This document shows, in pieces, positions 40,401 to 51,422 of a stretch of DNA of 64,000 nt. Position numbers and translations under genes: made by a program. The stretch lies in the NCBI GenBank assembly GCA_016165875.1, contig JABBOT010000004.1, forward strand, positions 31,711,866 through 31,775,865, in the 5' to 3' direction. This DNA comes from Acanthopleura granulata. Taxonomy: Eukaryota; Mollusca; Polyplacophora; Chitonida; Chitonidae. Below the pieces are notes generated by a model. That model saw nothing but the letters and a program-made list of their open reading frames with translations, searched no databases and had not been told where the DNA came from. Position 1 is the first letter of the stretch, and each line of letters opens with the position of its first letter.

Positions 40401-43400
40401 AAACTGATGTCACTCCGTAAAGGCTGTGACCACTGTACACAGTCCGACTATCAAGTGTTGTGCCTCACTGGCTGTTCTGCCGAGTGTTGTTAGCAAAATT
40501 TTGAAGAAAAATGAAAATACAAGGAGCCTGTTACCATCATTTTTATTGGTGATTGTTAGTTTGAATAAATAATAGTCTCAATCATTTAAAACTGTGGCCG
40601 TAATCTCCTGTTTCTGTTGTTGAACATATATGCATGAACATTTTCCGGCCAGTAACTCCACTAAAATGTTTACTTTATGATGCCCCTCTTTATTATTTGT
40701 CAATTGAATTATTTCAGTCTTAGAAGGATATATATCTCTATGGATCAAGTAACCATTGTGACAAATTGAAACTGATTAATTTAGAACTTTAAATTTACAG
40801 TCACAAGATCAAAACGGAATTTTTGTCTTTTAACTCTTAAGTTATCAAAGAACCCCCAACAGAGCCCTCATTTTTATGAGAGTTTGAGCTATTATGCTTT
40901 TCCGACTTAGTCTGCCAGAGGCCCCCTCCTGATCCCCTTCTTCCGGTAAAGAAAAAGTACCTATTCCAGACATCCTACTTTTTTCAAAAGGTGATTTTCT
41001 CACTGATTACTTTGATCGAAAATTTCATTTCACTGATACATTGTCACGATTTGGAAACACTGGAGATAAGGGTCACTTGAAAAAAGACAGATGCATGGCA
41101 GAGTGGCAGGAGTACATATACAAGGAGAATGCTGAAGTTTCACCCTTTAAACTTCATGCAATGTGACATAGTACTGGTTCTCCTGTTCCTAATACAAGAG
41201 TTTTAAAGTAGATGAGACAGCCACATGAGCCAAGCCCTACATGGGGGCTTACAGTCAACATAGCCATGCATGTGCAATGTACTTGTATGGGGAATACACT
41301 TCTCATACTTTCTGTTCGTTTGTTTTTTTTAATTGCAAAGCCCAAATAACCTTAAAAAGAAAAGAGAAATATTTCATTTTTTCATCTTCATATCGAAAAT
41401 ATATCATCTTTTAGGCTCAGTGTTTAAATGATGTGAAACTTTATGGAATACAGTATACATGTATATCCACACTTTTCTTAGTTTTGTACTCTTCGACCAT
41501 TTCACATAAACTATGTGACAGAACTTATTTTATTTGCTTCTTGCATTAATAAATGAATGTGTCAAGTGAACATAACATTTCTATTCTGGGTTGAGTTAGC
41601 TAAAATATCAAATCTGCATTCTTGTTGCCTCCTTGTTGTAAGATAATGAACATATTACTGACATTCCAGGTCATTGACATGACTATTAAAAGTTTAGAGC
41701 CTTGGGAACTTAATCCACTGAGATCACACAGCTGCATCAAGACGCATTTCTGATGTGATTAAATTAAAGTTTAAGCTCAAAGTATTGCCAAACCTTAAAA
41801 ATAAAATAATTAGTGGAGACTTGGACTTCTGTCACAAGAAGATGCCACTTGTTTTATAGTTCCACTACTGCAGAGTACATGTCTTCCTGTTCAGTCCTTA
41901 CTTGATGGGTCCTACATTATGTCTCTCCCAGCCGATCAAAAGATGGGGAAAAAAAATTTCAAAAAAAAAAAAAAAAATTTCCGACCTAGCCATACCTACT
42001 TATCCAATTTTTATCAGAGGTGTTACACAAAATCAATTTTTTTTTATGAATGCCCTCACAATATTGTAACAAGGCAGAATTCTCACCTGTGCTAGTCAGG
42101 ATTGATATTGACCCATCTGAACTCCCTGCTGCCAGAATTAGCCCATACTCATGAGGTGCAAAGCAAACTGAGTTCACTGAAATGTGGCAAAGTAAAGGAT
42201 AAGAATTTTTTCATTTGTAACATTTCTTATTTTGTCTGAATATCACCCTATAAACAACTCACAGACATCGACTTTATAACGTGCAGTTCTCTTCATAAAA
42301 GATTTTTAGAGATTGTTGAACAATCCCTGTTTGGGGGGACCATACTTTTACAGTCAGAGTAAAGCGATCTTAAAATTCTCCAAAAATCTGCTCCCTTTTT
42401 CAGATTTTCACTATCAATAGCCTTGATTCCTGACTGTGGGTCTATGTGTGATCAATATAGTAATATGATCAATATATGTCTACAGCTTTTCTCATCCAAA
42501 AACGTCGTATGAAAGTGACAAAAGTACAATAATTATTATATATTCTGTTCATTTTTCTAATGTTTCTCCTAGACATGCTCACCAGAAGAGTCATGCTGTG
42601 CATACTCATGAAGTTTTCCCCACGTTCCATTAGTTTCTTTCCAGATTATGACCTTTCTGTCATAGCCACATGATGCTAACAAATTTCCAAACATAGGGTG
42701 TGCCCAGGCCAGTTGCCAGACGGGGCCTTCATGTCTGTGGAAAATTCAAACATTTCATTTTATAACACAGTGTATATACTTAACTGTTAATGTCTGTTAA
42801 ACCATAAATAAACCAATCATGAACACCAGACACTGCGTATACATCACAACTACATCACATAAACTTTACTATTACAGTACTAGACATTTTGGAATATAAA
42901 TACATAACAAATTCTGATCATGAAGATAAATGAAGTTATGTAATAATAAAGTACAATTCTAAATTACCCTTTTAATGTAGCCACAGGTGTGTGTTGTCCA
43001 TTCTTCACTTCAAATATTTTAATTGTGCGGTCAGAGGAGCATGTTGCTAATTTCACCCCATAGTAATCCATCTGAGCATCATGCTAGAATTGAAAGAACA
43101 GGCCAGCCTGAATATCAGTGCTACCTTTTTTTTTTAAATTTTGTTATACATGCAATCAGATGAAAACATTACAGAAATCCGGTGTACATGCAATCATATC
43201 AAATATAAGGTCCATTAATAACCTTTAAGTTTAAGCAATACAGAGGCGCTAAATATTGTCATCATCTTTCATTCCTTATCGACAACCTCCATAGTTAATA
43301 ATGAGCATTTGATAATTATTTCCCACGACAATGAATTATCTGATTTAAAAAAATAGTAATGAGCAGCTTTTAAACATACAGCAAAATTGATCATAAAACA

Positions 43401-44148
43401 ACATCAACACCAAGTGTATAAGGTCACCAGGATCTACTGAGTTACATTACATTACCACTGTACTCAAAACTCTTAACTGGCTCACAATAATTTACGACAC
43501 TTACAATCATGTCCTCATGAGCTGTGTCAATCGAATTGATGACAGATACCTATTGACAGAACAAAAATAGAATAAATCAACTATCCATATACAACATAAA
43601 TATATTAGGCAAGAAACAGACTGTGAACATATACATTTTAGAGAAGTTTTCGCATACCAATTGATATAAACCACCCTTAAGGTGGAGTTCTGGGGCTAAA
43701 TATACATATAAGAATGTATTAATATTTTTTTCCAGACAGGTTTATCTAGCAAGTATACCCTTCAAACTTATTGCCAGACAAAAATACAATTTAACTGATA
43801 AGGGTAAATCATATAAGTCACATGAAATTAAGAGTGGCAGTTAAAGCTAACCGGCAAAATACAAAAGTCTGAATCAACTATTTCTCACGCAACCTTGTCA
43901 GTGGTTCTATTTTTAGTTTGTATTATTGAAATACATTAGGTTACTTTAGTATCAGACTCTGGACTTTTCTTGAAACGTTTGTTCCTCTGTTTAGGGACGA
44001 CGCTGATCCATTCGCTGTCAACTCATCCAAACCACATGAAAATGTGACATTACAAACACTGTCCACCTGATGCCGGCTACCAAAAACGTGTTCTCGTGCA
44101 TCAAGCCGTTTCTGTGCATATTTGGTTTTTAACAGAAGAACTTACCAT
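37408..44148 (-). CDS. SEC13: SEC13, WD40 component of COPII coat / nuclear pore Y complex / GATOR2
   Basis: Ten coding exons, 5' to 3' on the minus strand: 44146-44148 (ATG only), 43505-43549, 42968-43083, 42583-42734, 42087-42176, 39526-39566, 39231-39361, 38814-38940, 38353-38496, 37408-37512. They total 317 codons plus TGA at 37408-37410; human SEC13 is 322. It is a six-bladed WD40 propeller completed by an insertion blade from a partner (SEC31 in COPII, NUP145C/NUP96 at the pore). Visible motifs: [57 protein letters not shown]-type [84 protein letters not shown] and [13 protein letters not shown]. All acceptors are AG and all donors GT; the 39231 exon leaves through a weak GTTCAA donor. 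Start and stop are both unambiguous. Confidence 0.97.
37548..37630 (-). repeat. Degenerate SINE-like fragment
   Basis: Carries the family 3' signature in plus-strand order (ATTTGTGTTTTAATACCACA, CTCAAGAATTTTTAACTTGA, GGCTGTCAGCATAAT). It lies just downstream (plus strand) of the last SEC13 exon, in the final intron. The core and head are absent. Confidence 0.6.
39567..42086 (-). other. Large SEC13 intron with two poly(A/T)-flanked repeat fragments
   Basis: A 2.5-kb intron between the TSTG and GDSWDEQ exons. Two low-complexity repeat-like blocks stand out: 40125-40250 (A10 and T12 runs beside AGGGAGATTACTTTAGCC) and 41925-42000 (GCCGATCAAAAGATGGGG, then A-runs, then TTTCCGACCTAGCC). No additional SEC13 exon is needed, because the frames join. 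Confidence 0.6.
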
Positions 44149-44417
44149 TTTGATTTCCAGGAGCGTTTGTCAACCCACTATTCTGTCCTAAATCGCATAT
44201 ATATGTATCCGATCAAGTAAAATACCACGCGTTTCAAGATTTCTGTTTCCAGTGATGTTTTGTTGGCGAACGTGGCAGAATTTCAATCACCGGCTTCCGG
44301 GTATACCTTTCTACCCTCCCTTGCGAGAGATGTAGACAAGGGAAGTAACCTATGGTGTTTCCACTGTTACAGGCAGGGCGAGTTCTCAATTGTATAAAAC
44401 TGTGGCGTGGTAATTGA
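44149..44417. promoter_or_regulatory. Candidate SEC13 promoter, possibly bidirectional
   Basis: A 269-bp interval between the SEC13 ATG (minus) and a plus-strand ATG at 44418. It is GC-richer than its surroundings and contains an ETS-type CTTCCGG at 44294-44300 inside a palindromic ACCGGCTTCCGGGT. No TATA box in a useful position was seen. This TATA-less compact arrangement is common for housekeeping genes; transcription in the plus direction is unproven. Confidence 0.5.
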
Positions 44418-44669
44418 ATGGCCACTGGAAAGTCCGCAAAGGAAAATTATCATGATTTAGTGCACACCTCAATACCGTTACCAGAATTTCAAGCGGCTAT
44501 ATGTGTTGCTGAAAATGTGGCCCAACAAGATGCTGTTCGAAAACTTCTTTACCTCATGCACATTGTTCGGCAGGCCCACCCACCCAGTTCCTTCATCCAA
44601 AAAAAAAAAAAAGAACGAAAAAAATACAGCATGTCATCACATTCCCTAGATTCATTCACGACATTTTGA
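44418..44669 (+). CDS. Unidentified ORF divergent to SEC13 (possible first exon)
   Basis: An 83-codon frame starting in a favourable context (TTGAATGGCC). The first ~52 residues look protein-like (MATGKSAKENYHDLVHTSIP, then PEFQAAICVAENVAQQDAVR and KLLYLMHIVRQ: amphipathic, balanced composition). The remainder runs into a poly-A tract and is low-complexity KKKKKERKK. The coding part may end at a splice junction around 44570-44590, but no clear GT donor was found. No family recognised and no continuation exon found in 44670-46374. Could be a real short first exon, a gene remnant or chance. Confidence 0.25.
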   Translation: MATGKSAKENYHDLVHTSIPLPEFQAAICVAENVAQQDAVRKLLYLMHIVRQAHPPSSFIQKKKKERKKYSMSSHSLDSFTTF

Positions 44670-46374
44670 TAAAAGTGATCCCCGTACGAGAACGATAATT
44701 TAGACGGCACGGCAATTACGTTAGATTCCGTAGGCTACCTACCTTATATGTCTCGTTCACAAAAATGCTTTGTGAAAACCGACAATGTCGTAAATTATTG
44801 CACATGACGTTGTAGGATAAAGTTTACGACAAAAAATATCGTACGACCTTAGGTGAAAATAGCCCCAGGTCCTCCGGCTGTCATGTGAAACTCAACGAGG
44901 AAAAAGGCCCCTTAAAACTTCCCTAATTCTTCGCCCTTTTCAACCTCTACTAAAAGTAATATTTTGATACTTTCTAGAACTACAGGAAAGAACAAAAATG
45001 TAAGGAAACTATTCTCTTACCGTAGTTTAAGTTTACACATGTAGTGAAACAAATAAGTCATTTATGGCTTTATTTTTGCAATAATTGTATGCCCTTTAAA
45101 AAGTATTTTAATGGTTGAAAAGGTTACAGTGGGCCCCTACATGGGAATCACAAATCTGCGCACAGTGACAGATTTTGGCGAAAGGGCTTCCCCCATATGC
45201 GACTGATATGTTATGCAACGGGTGTAGTCGACGAAATCAGCCAGCTCCAAGAATATTTTATACTAACCATGGGCCTGGTGTGTCAATTTTAATTACAAAG
45301 AGGATATGGTGTCGCTTCCTATCAAATCTATAAGACGTTTGTTCTTGAAACAAGTTTTCTCATACGATTAATATACAAGTGGGACATAATCAAAGGGCAT
45401 TTATTAAGAAGGTGAAAACGGCAAAGACTTGAAGGTGTTTGTTACCCTATTCATATGTAATTTACGATATGCGGATCAAACCCTGACAAATGACACATCG
45501 CAAGTATATATGCCAACATGTAAGAGATCATACATGTAGACCCATACTTACATACTGTGCTTGAAAACTTATGTAATACAAACCTAGCTTAGCAAAATAA
45601 ACTAAACTATTACAACTTCTTTTAGGCTCAGTCATACTTTCTCTATAACTCATATTACCGGTAAGCATTAAACTTCTTACTGTGACTCATGGAACCAACG
45701 ACCTATGTGGTAATGGGACTGAAATCGTAGTTCTACGTTACCCCTGGGCCATGGAGGCCAAGTTTAAGGCAAATATAGTTATAATAACCGTGGATTTTCG
45801 ATTCACCAATGTGAGTGAACAAACATGATACTTCGGAATACCTCACAACTCGACACCTTAACCTATACCTGATATCAAATGTATGTATGCACAAATAATT
45901 TTGGTTCACATAATCATTTTTTTTATCCTTATGGGAATTCCCTCAAGAAAACGCCCTAAAACAGCGAAATCGGCTTTGGACCTTAATTTTAATGAAACAA
46001 AAAGTATACCTCACATCACCCCAATGTTGCACAGATATGTTGTGTCGTAACTGTACTTTTTATTCAACTACTCTTTCTGCATCAAAACACACACACCTCA
46101 CTTCTACACCACTGGGAACGATTTCCCGTCAAGTTGCGAGGGGTCGTAACGGTGCCTTTATAATTTGAGCCATGTAGTCCTGATTTTTCAAGTTAGTCCA
46201 CACATACATCGACACCATACCGGGTAGCCTAGGACATCAGAGGTTTAGTCATGTCAAAGTTGGCACAGGTAAACCATCTGTTAACAGTAATCCAGCCATT
46301 TGTAACTTTTGAATGTAACATTTAGTTAGTAGAACCCAGCATTCGCCACGTTTTTAATTTTAACTTTTGGCATA
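44670..46374. other. Intergenic sequence without recognised features
   Basis: AT-rich, with no ORF of note, no clear repeat family copy and no recognised regulatory module. It ends abruptly at the TG terminus of the LTR element. Confidence 0.6.
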
Positions 46375-46898
46375 TGTTGCCCTCTTCCGGGCTGAGGTTG
46401 TATGTTGCAAGGAAGGAACTAGAAGTCCGTAATGGTCTGTAAACAGACAAACAGGGCGCTTTATTCACCCACCGCATCAGCAAATACAGCAACAGATACG
46501 GACACAGTTTGCTGGATCAATCACGTCATCAAATGACAGTTTTCATTTTTACTTTGATTGAAAATGTAAGAATGAAGATAATGATATATGTTCAAACACA
46601 ATGCCAATGCCTTTTGGTGTTATTCTGTTATGCGCTTCCATATATTCACCAGGATATGAGTTTTCTCTTGTCCTGTCCTGCTGTAAGTCCTTCCATAATA
46701 TTCTAAGATCGTTACCAGTATTCCAAAAACATACACGGCATTTATGTAATATCAGTATGGCATATACAGGCTTCCGTAGATTTTTACTACATGAGCGGTT
46801 TTGCCATAAATGGGAGATATGAGTTCCGTTTACTCTATGATAAATGCTATGCATAAGAAATATTACTACTCTGCTAATAGAGTTCGCTTCTTATAACA
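46375..46898 (-). repeat. Left (3') LTR
   Basis: Begins TGTTGCCCTCTTCCGGGCTG and matches 50582-51104 almost base for base up to GCTTCTTATAAC, where it meets integrase sequence directly. No polypurine tract is visible, so the internal deletion probably removed the start of this LTR too. Confidence 0.92.
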
Positions 46899-47470
46899 GT
46901 CTTTGCACACTTGTTTGTCATTGCATACGCTTGGGCAAACCTAGTCAAGTGGTCGATGACTACCAGGATTTATTCGAATCCGCCAGCGGACTTTTCCAAA
47001 TGAGGGAAATCTATGGAGATGAGTTCGAACGGGGCTGTGGTTTTGATGCTGCTCATGGGTGCTCGGCATTGAATCGCTGGCCTCTTTCTCCGGACACAAC
47101 CACACTGTCTGGTAATGTAATGCTCTACGTCGCTCTACATCCTTGGCCAGTAAAATCTTGAACGTATCAGGTCCATCACGCGTTCTATTCCGAGGTGACC
47201 CGTGTCATCATGCAGTTCTCGGATGATTCTGGTACGAAACATTGATGGCACCACTAGTTCAAGTCGGGTTTGTCTACCAGGTAGCGCTGTATTTCTGCAG
47301 AGCATTCCATGGCTATTGATGACAAGCTGATTCCACAGATGGTTTAATGTCTTTACGGATCTGTTCTTGATTTTACTTATGTCCCTGCGCCTGTTCTTTT
47401 TCTTTGCGCTCAGCACTGGGACGATGTCTGGGTCGTTCTCCTGTGCGGCCTTCAGTACCTCTGGAGGCAC
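46899..47470 (-). pseudogene. pol remnant: integrase zinc-binding domain and start of catalytic core
   Basis: The open part (47135-47470) contains the HHCC-type N-terminal module: RELHDDTGHLGIERVMDLIR followed by FYWPRM. Downstream to 46899 the integrase core can be followed only across shifted frames (a cysteine pair near CGCVRRK, then an LISIDF-type and an LVVIDH-type strand) with at least one internal stop. The sequence is cut off at the LTR boundary, so the C-terminal part of the catalytic triad region is missing. Confidence 0.85.
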
Positions 47471-48389
47471 GTCATCGGGTATTTTTCTGCTGCTGTCATC
47501 CGATTCGATACCTCATCATCTTTCTAATATCTCCCACTGTCTTGAATGTCTTATCTTTCAGGGACAGAACAGCTTTTCCTTTGGATCCACGTAGTAACCT
47601 TGTTCACAGACGATGTTGCCTAGGTAGCGAACCTCCCGTTTGAAAAATTCACACTTTTTGGGCTTCAGCTTGATTCCTTTTGCATTCAGGCGCTGCAGAA
47701 CAGCTCTCACGTCACCCAGATGTTTGGTGAAGGTCGGGCTGTAGGCGAGCACATCATCAAGGTAAGGCAAGCAGCAAGTGTCTCTGAGGTCCGCTAAGCA
47801 CTCATCCATGAACCTCTGGAAAGCCTCGGGTGCGTTCGTCAGGCCGAACGGGATCCTGTTCCACTGGTATAATCCCCAGGGGGTGATGAATGCTGTCAGG
47901 TGCTTACATTCCTCTGCCATGAAGCCTTGGTGGTATGCCTTTCCCTGGTCCACGACACTAAACCAACTATTTCCTCCCAAACTGTTAAGAACATCCTGTA
48001 TTTTTGGTAGTGGCTGTCGATCCTGGATTGTTCTCTGATTCAACTGGCGGTAGTCAATGCAGACGAAGTCCACCATCCTTCTTTCTCACACACACCGTTG
48101 GCAATGAGTAGTGGGATTTGGACTTCTGAATCCATCCTCGATGAATCAGGTCACACAGGTACTCCTTAATTTCTTTGTACAGTGGTCTAGGCATGGAAAT
48201 GTAGTTCCTCTGGACTGGAACATTGTCGGTCAGTTTGATCTCCATTTGTAGTTCTGGAGCGCACCCCACATCCTCATCATTCTGAGCAAAGGCGTCGACC
48301 TCTTCCCGAAACATCTGTCGGACTTGCACCTTCTGCTGGTAGGTCAGATCTGTTTTACTGAGGCCCGTACTTACTGGTCTGTGATGCAA
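47471..48389 (-). pseudogene. pol remnant: reverse transcriptase
   Basis: Two overlapping frames. 48054-48389 covers the RT N-terminus (EIKEYLCDLIHRGWIQKS, then VCVRKKDGG). 47558-48076 carries [12 protein letters not shown], the palm motif YLDDVLAYS (catalytic YxDD) and [14 protein letters not shown] net one-base shift lies between 48054 and 48076. After VGDIRKMM (about 47535) the frame breaks and the RNase H domain is absent, joined directly to sequence preceding integrase. Confidence 0.93.
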
Positions 48390-49350
48390 TATCTCCTTCC
48401 GTTTTCAGGTTTCTGTCCACGGTTTCTGTCTTCCTCTCAGGCACTGGGAATACGGCTCTTACAGGTTCAACAAATCCTAACATTGTCCTTCCTGTGATGG
48501 CTATCGGATGGGCAGTTGTGTTCGTCACCGGTACTTTGATACAATGTGTTGACCTGTTGACTTCCATAAGGAATTCCTTCAGCTCCAGTCCTTCTGCCAA
48601 AACGGTTGATGGAAAAAGATCGACGAAGGCTCTCATCCCGTCTATTTCACTTCCAAGACGAACTGGGCACTTGACTCTGACGGTTTCCTTTGGTGGCACT
48701 ATCACAAGATTCTTACCGGTTTTCTCCTCCCCAATCATATCTATTTCGACAGTCCGAATGAAGTTCACCAGTGCACCAACATTGCTTCTTTGCCACACTC
48801 GAGAATGCACTGTGCAGACACAGGTTAACATTGTTCTGTGTAGGGTCTAGACAGTCAATCATGTTCACAAACTCCTTGATAAGATTATACCCAATGATCG
48901 GTTGTTGTAGCTTTTCATCTCCAACGACCAGGAACGGAGCACTCACCTGACCTGGCGTATCTCCTTGGCTTGGTAGAGAAAACGCTAAGTCGATCCATCC
49001 GAGATAAGGAATTGTCGTTCCATTTGCGGCTCGAAGATCTAACCCGTTTCCCGTCAACTCTGAAACAGGCCTCAACTCCCTTTTCACATTCGTAACTATC
49101 CAGCGATGTGGGATTTAGCTGACTTGGGACCCAGTGTCCCACAGGGCCTTTGTCTCCACTGTATCCAGGTGACAGATAATCAAGCACTGTTCTCCCACCA
49201 GTTTTGTAAGTCTGGATTCCTGTTTCGTGGTCAGTGGCCGGATATAACACCCATTACAACTTAGCTCCGCTGTCTGTCCACCCCCTTGGCTCTTGGGTTG
49301 GGATCCATTTTCTCCAGCCACTTCGAATCCCCTTACAGTGACTGGTTGCT
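48355..49350 (-). pseudogene. pol remnant: retropepsin-like aspartic protease and spacer
   Basis: Protease active site WDTGSQVS lies at the end of the 49115-49321 frame. A TAA at 49115-49117 interrupts the same frame, which then resumes as VKRELRPVSELTGNGLDLRA and a conserved IIGYNLI element (flap/alpha-helix region) down to about 48830. A frameshift near 48800-48830 leads into the 48355-48831 frame (spacer/connection), and another near 48355-48389 leads into RT. The protease frame is -1 relative to gag. Confidence 0.88.
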
Positions 49351-50562
49351 GCTTCCCGAGTTGCCACCTTGCTTAGCTTTGTTGGTTTTCTTCTTCAGAC
49401 ATCCAGCCAAGAAATGCTCACTGCTCCCACAGTAGAAACAGTGGCGGCAGGAATTTCCAGTTCCATCTTGTCGGCACTGAGGGGATCCACCAGGATGGGA
49501 GCCTGTAGCTGCATTTCCTTTAACTGCTGATGAGTTGATCTTCTGCTGATTCAACTGTTCAGAGATGAAGACAATGGCGGCCTTTAGTTCACGGACCTCG
49601 TCCTTGACACCATTTACTTCATCTTTTACTAATGTCAAGACACTTGGCTTTTCTGGTTTCTGAGATTTAGTCTCTACAGTGGCTTCCAAGTCCTGTTCGG
49701 CTTCCATGCGATTGGTCCATGCTCTAGTTCTCAACCTCGATGTCCTCTCCGCCTCAGCCGTGCTGGCGATCGTGATCCTGCGGATCAGTTCAGTGTCAGA
49801 CACTTCAGGGTTCTGGAGCAAGGGCTGTAACTCTTGTCGGATGGCTTCACTTGCTATTCCTGTGTGAAGAGCGTGGAGAAACATGCCTCGGACCAGTTCT
49901 GGGCTATATTTTATGCCTGAGCCAACTTCCTTGGAAGCAAACAGCACCTTCTGTCGAATGTCAGGGGCTCTGATCAGAAAGTTCCGAGGATCCTCTTTTG
50001 GCTGCTGAGAAAGTTCTTGGTAAATTGCAGTTGCTGATCGTTCCTCATAGTGTGACTGTAACATCTCTCTCAATGTTGGGAGGGTTAAATCTTCCAAATT
50101 TCTGAGGCGAACACGTGGTAACATAGCATTGATCACGGCTTCCTTTATTTCACCTTGGAAGTAGCCATGCTTTAAGCCATTGTCAGTCTGCCTGGTTAAA
50201 CTGGTGATTGTCAGTTTCTCTTTCACGCCTGGCTCGCCAATCTGATCACTGATTTTAAAGTCCTTCCGAAATAGACGGGTTGTCTTCCCTTTTTCAGACG
50301 TGGCCGTTGTTGTTGTAACGGGAACTTTCTGAGTCACGTCCGACTGTTCTCTAATAAAGGTTTTCAAAGTTTCATAGACTAGATTGCAATTATCCTCACG
50401 CTTTTCCTCTTCTATTTCCAGGAACTCCACAATACGCCTCACTTTGGTTACCTTGCTGTCGCCGGTTGCTGCAGTTACCCCTAATTTCTGAATAATGCTG
50501 TCCAGTTTGCCTACCTCCAGCCCATACAAAGATCCCAAAACTTCACACTGCAGTCCCTCCAT
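49333..50562 (-). CDS. gag polyprotein of the Ty3/gypsy element (uninterrupted)
   Basis: 409 codons with no break. Residues ~1-50 resemble a small helical or SAP-like N-terminal segment (MEGLQCEVLGSLYGLEVGKL). The middle is a helical capsid-like region (LREMLQSHYEERSATAIYQE, DPRNFLIRAPDIRQKVLFAS), followed by a coiled segment around residues 300-350 (VKDEVNGVKDEVRELKAAIV). The C-terminus has one CCHC zinc knuckle, CFYCGSSEHFLAGC (C-X2-C-X4-H-X4-C), then a basic Lys-rich tail. It forms the particle and binds the RNA. Its ATG overlaps the primer binding site. It is the only intact frame of the element. Confidence 0.9.
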   Translation of the reverse strand: MEGLQCEVLGSLYGLEVGKLDSIIQKLGVTAATGDSKVTKVRRIVEFLEIEEEKREDNCNLVYETLKTFIREQSDVTQKVPVTTTTATSEKGKTTRLFRKDFKISDQIGEPGVKEKLTITSLTRQTDNGLKHGYFQGEIKEAVINAMLPRVRLRNLEDLTLPTLREMLQSHYEERSATAIYQELSQQPKEDPRNFLIRAPDIRQKVLFASKEVGSGIKYSPELVRGMFLHALHTGIASEAIRQELQPLLQNPEVSDTELIRRITIASTAEAERTSRLRTRAWTNRMEAEQDLEATVETKSQKPEKPSVLTLVKDEVNGVKDEVRELKAAIVFISEQLNQQKINSSAVKGNAATGSHPGGSPQCRQDGTGNSCRHCFYCGSSEHFLAGCLKKKTNKAKQGGNSGSSNQSL

Positions 50563-50578
50563 CGCGTCAGGGTCACCA
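50561..50578 (-). promoter_or_regulatory. Primer binding site, complementary to tRNA-Trp 3' end (2 mismatches)
   Basis: The minus strand reads TGGTGACCCTGACGCGAT three bases after the LTR end. Animal tRNA-Trp 3' ends predict TGGTGACCCCGACGTGAT, so 16 of 18 match. The last two bases (AT) are also the first two of the gag ATG. Confidence 0.8.
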
Positions 50579-50581
50579 AAT

Positions 50582-51104
50582 TGTTGCCCTCTTCTGGGCT
50601 GAGGTTATATGTTGCAAGGAAGGAACTAGAAGTCCATAATGGTCTGTAAACAGACAAACAGGGCGCTTTATTAACCCACCGCATCAGCAAATACAGCAAC
50701 GGCTACGGACAGAGTTTGCTGGATCAATCACGTCATCAAATGACAGTTTTCATTTTTACTTTGATTGAAATGTAAGAATGAAGATAATGATATATGTTCA
50801 AACACAATGCCAATGCCTTTTGGTGTTATTCTGTTATGCACTTCCATAGATTCACCAGGATATGAGTTTTCTCTTGTCCTGTACTGCTGTAAGTCCTTCC
50901 ATAATATTCTAAGATCGTTACCAGTATTCCAAAAAGATACATGGCATTTATGTAATATCAGTATGGCATATACAGGCTTCCGTAGATTTTTACAACATGA
51001 GAGGTTTTGTCATATATGGGAGATATGAGTTGCATTTACTCTATGATAAATGCTATGCATAAGAAATATTACTACTCTGCTAACAGAGTTCGCTTCTTAT
51101 AACT
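50582..51104 (-). repeat. Right (5') LTR
   Basis: Begins TGTTGCCCTCTTCTGGGCTG and matches the left LTR to GCTTCTTATAAC at 51104. Beyond this, the right side continues with sequence absent from the left copy. The LTR may be longer than the aligned part. Confidence 0.9.
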
Positions 51105-51328
51105 TACACGAAAATATTCTCTATCAAGAAAATAGTTTTTGGTCGGTCCATTCTACATTTAGGCTTTGCGTAATTAACCCGCGTGACATGTGAACACGCT
51201 AGTAGATAGGTAGACCTCTGAACTGACATCATCTGAAAATCTCCATTACTCATGACTTGAACTCGATACAAGAATCATCAAAATACGTTCTACAATATTG
51301 TTACATAATAATTCAAGGTGTACATTAC

Positions 51329-51422
51329 CTGTAAACAGACAAACAGGGCGCTTTATTAACCCACCGCATCAGCAAATACAGCAACGGCTACGGACATAGT
51401 TTGCTGGAGCGATGACGTCATC
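51329..51422 (-). repeat. Second copy of a 94-bp LTR segment
   Basis: Matches 50644-50737 at 89 of 94 positions (hand count), including CTGTAAACAGACAAACAGGG and CCGCATCAGCAAATACAGCA. The last 20 bases hold most of the differences. Either a repeat inside a longer LTR or a fragment of another LTR. Confidence 0.9.

Larger units (their letters stand above)
46375..51422 (-). mobile_element. Ty3/gypsy LTR retrotransposon, internally deleted
   Basis: Transcribed right to left. Order on the minus strand: 5' LTR (right), primer binding site, gag, protease, RT, integrase N-terminus, 3' LTR (left). LTR-LTR identity over about 522 aligned positions is about 96% (19 substitutions and one indel counted by hand). 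Pol order protease-RT-(RNase H)-integrase is that of Ty3/gypsy. RNase H and the integrase C-terminal half are deleted, and pol carries stops and frameshifts, so the copy is not autonomous. Right-hand limit uncertain: the LTR match ends at 51104, but a partial LTR-like block continues to 51422. No target-site duplication identified. Confidence 0.92.

Noticed and set aside
47367..48850. Plus-strand ORFs across the retroelement pol region
   Set aside because: Antisense shadows of RT and integrase, which read with clear motifs on the minus strand.
48915..49250. 111-codon minus-strand ORF over the protease
   Set aside because: Shifted frame relative to the DTG-containing protease reading; composition is not protease-like.
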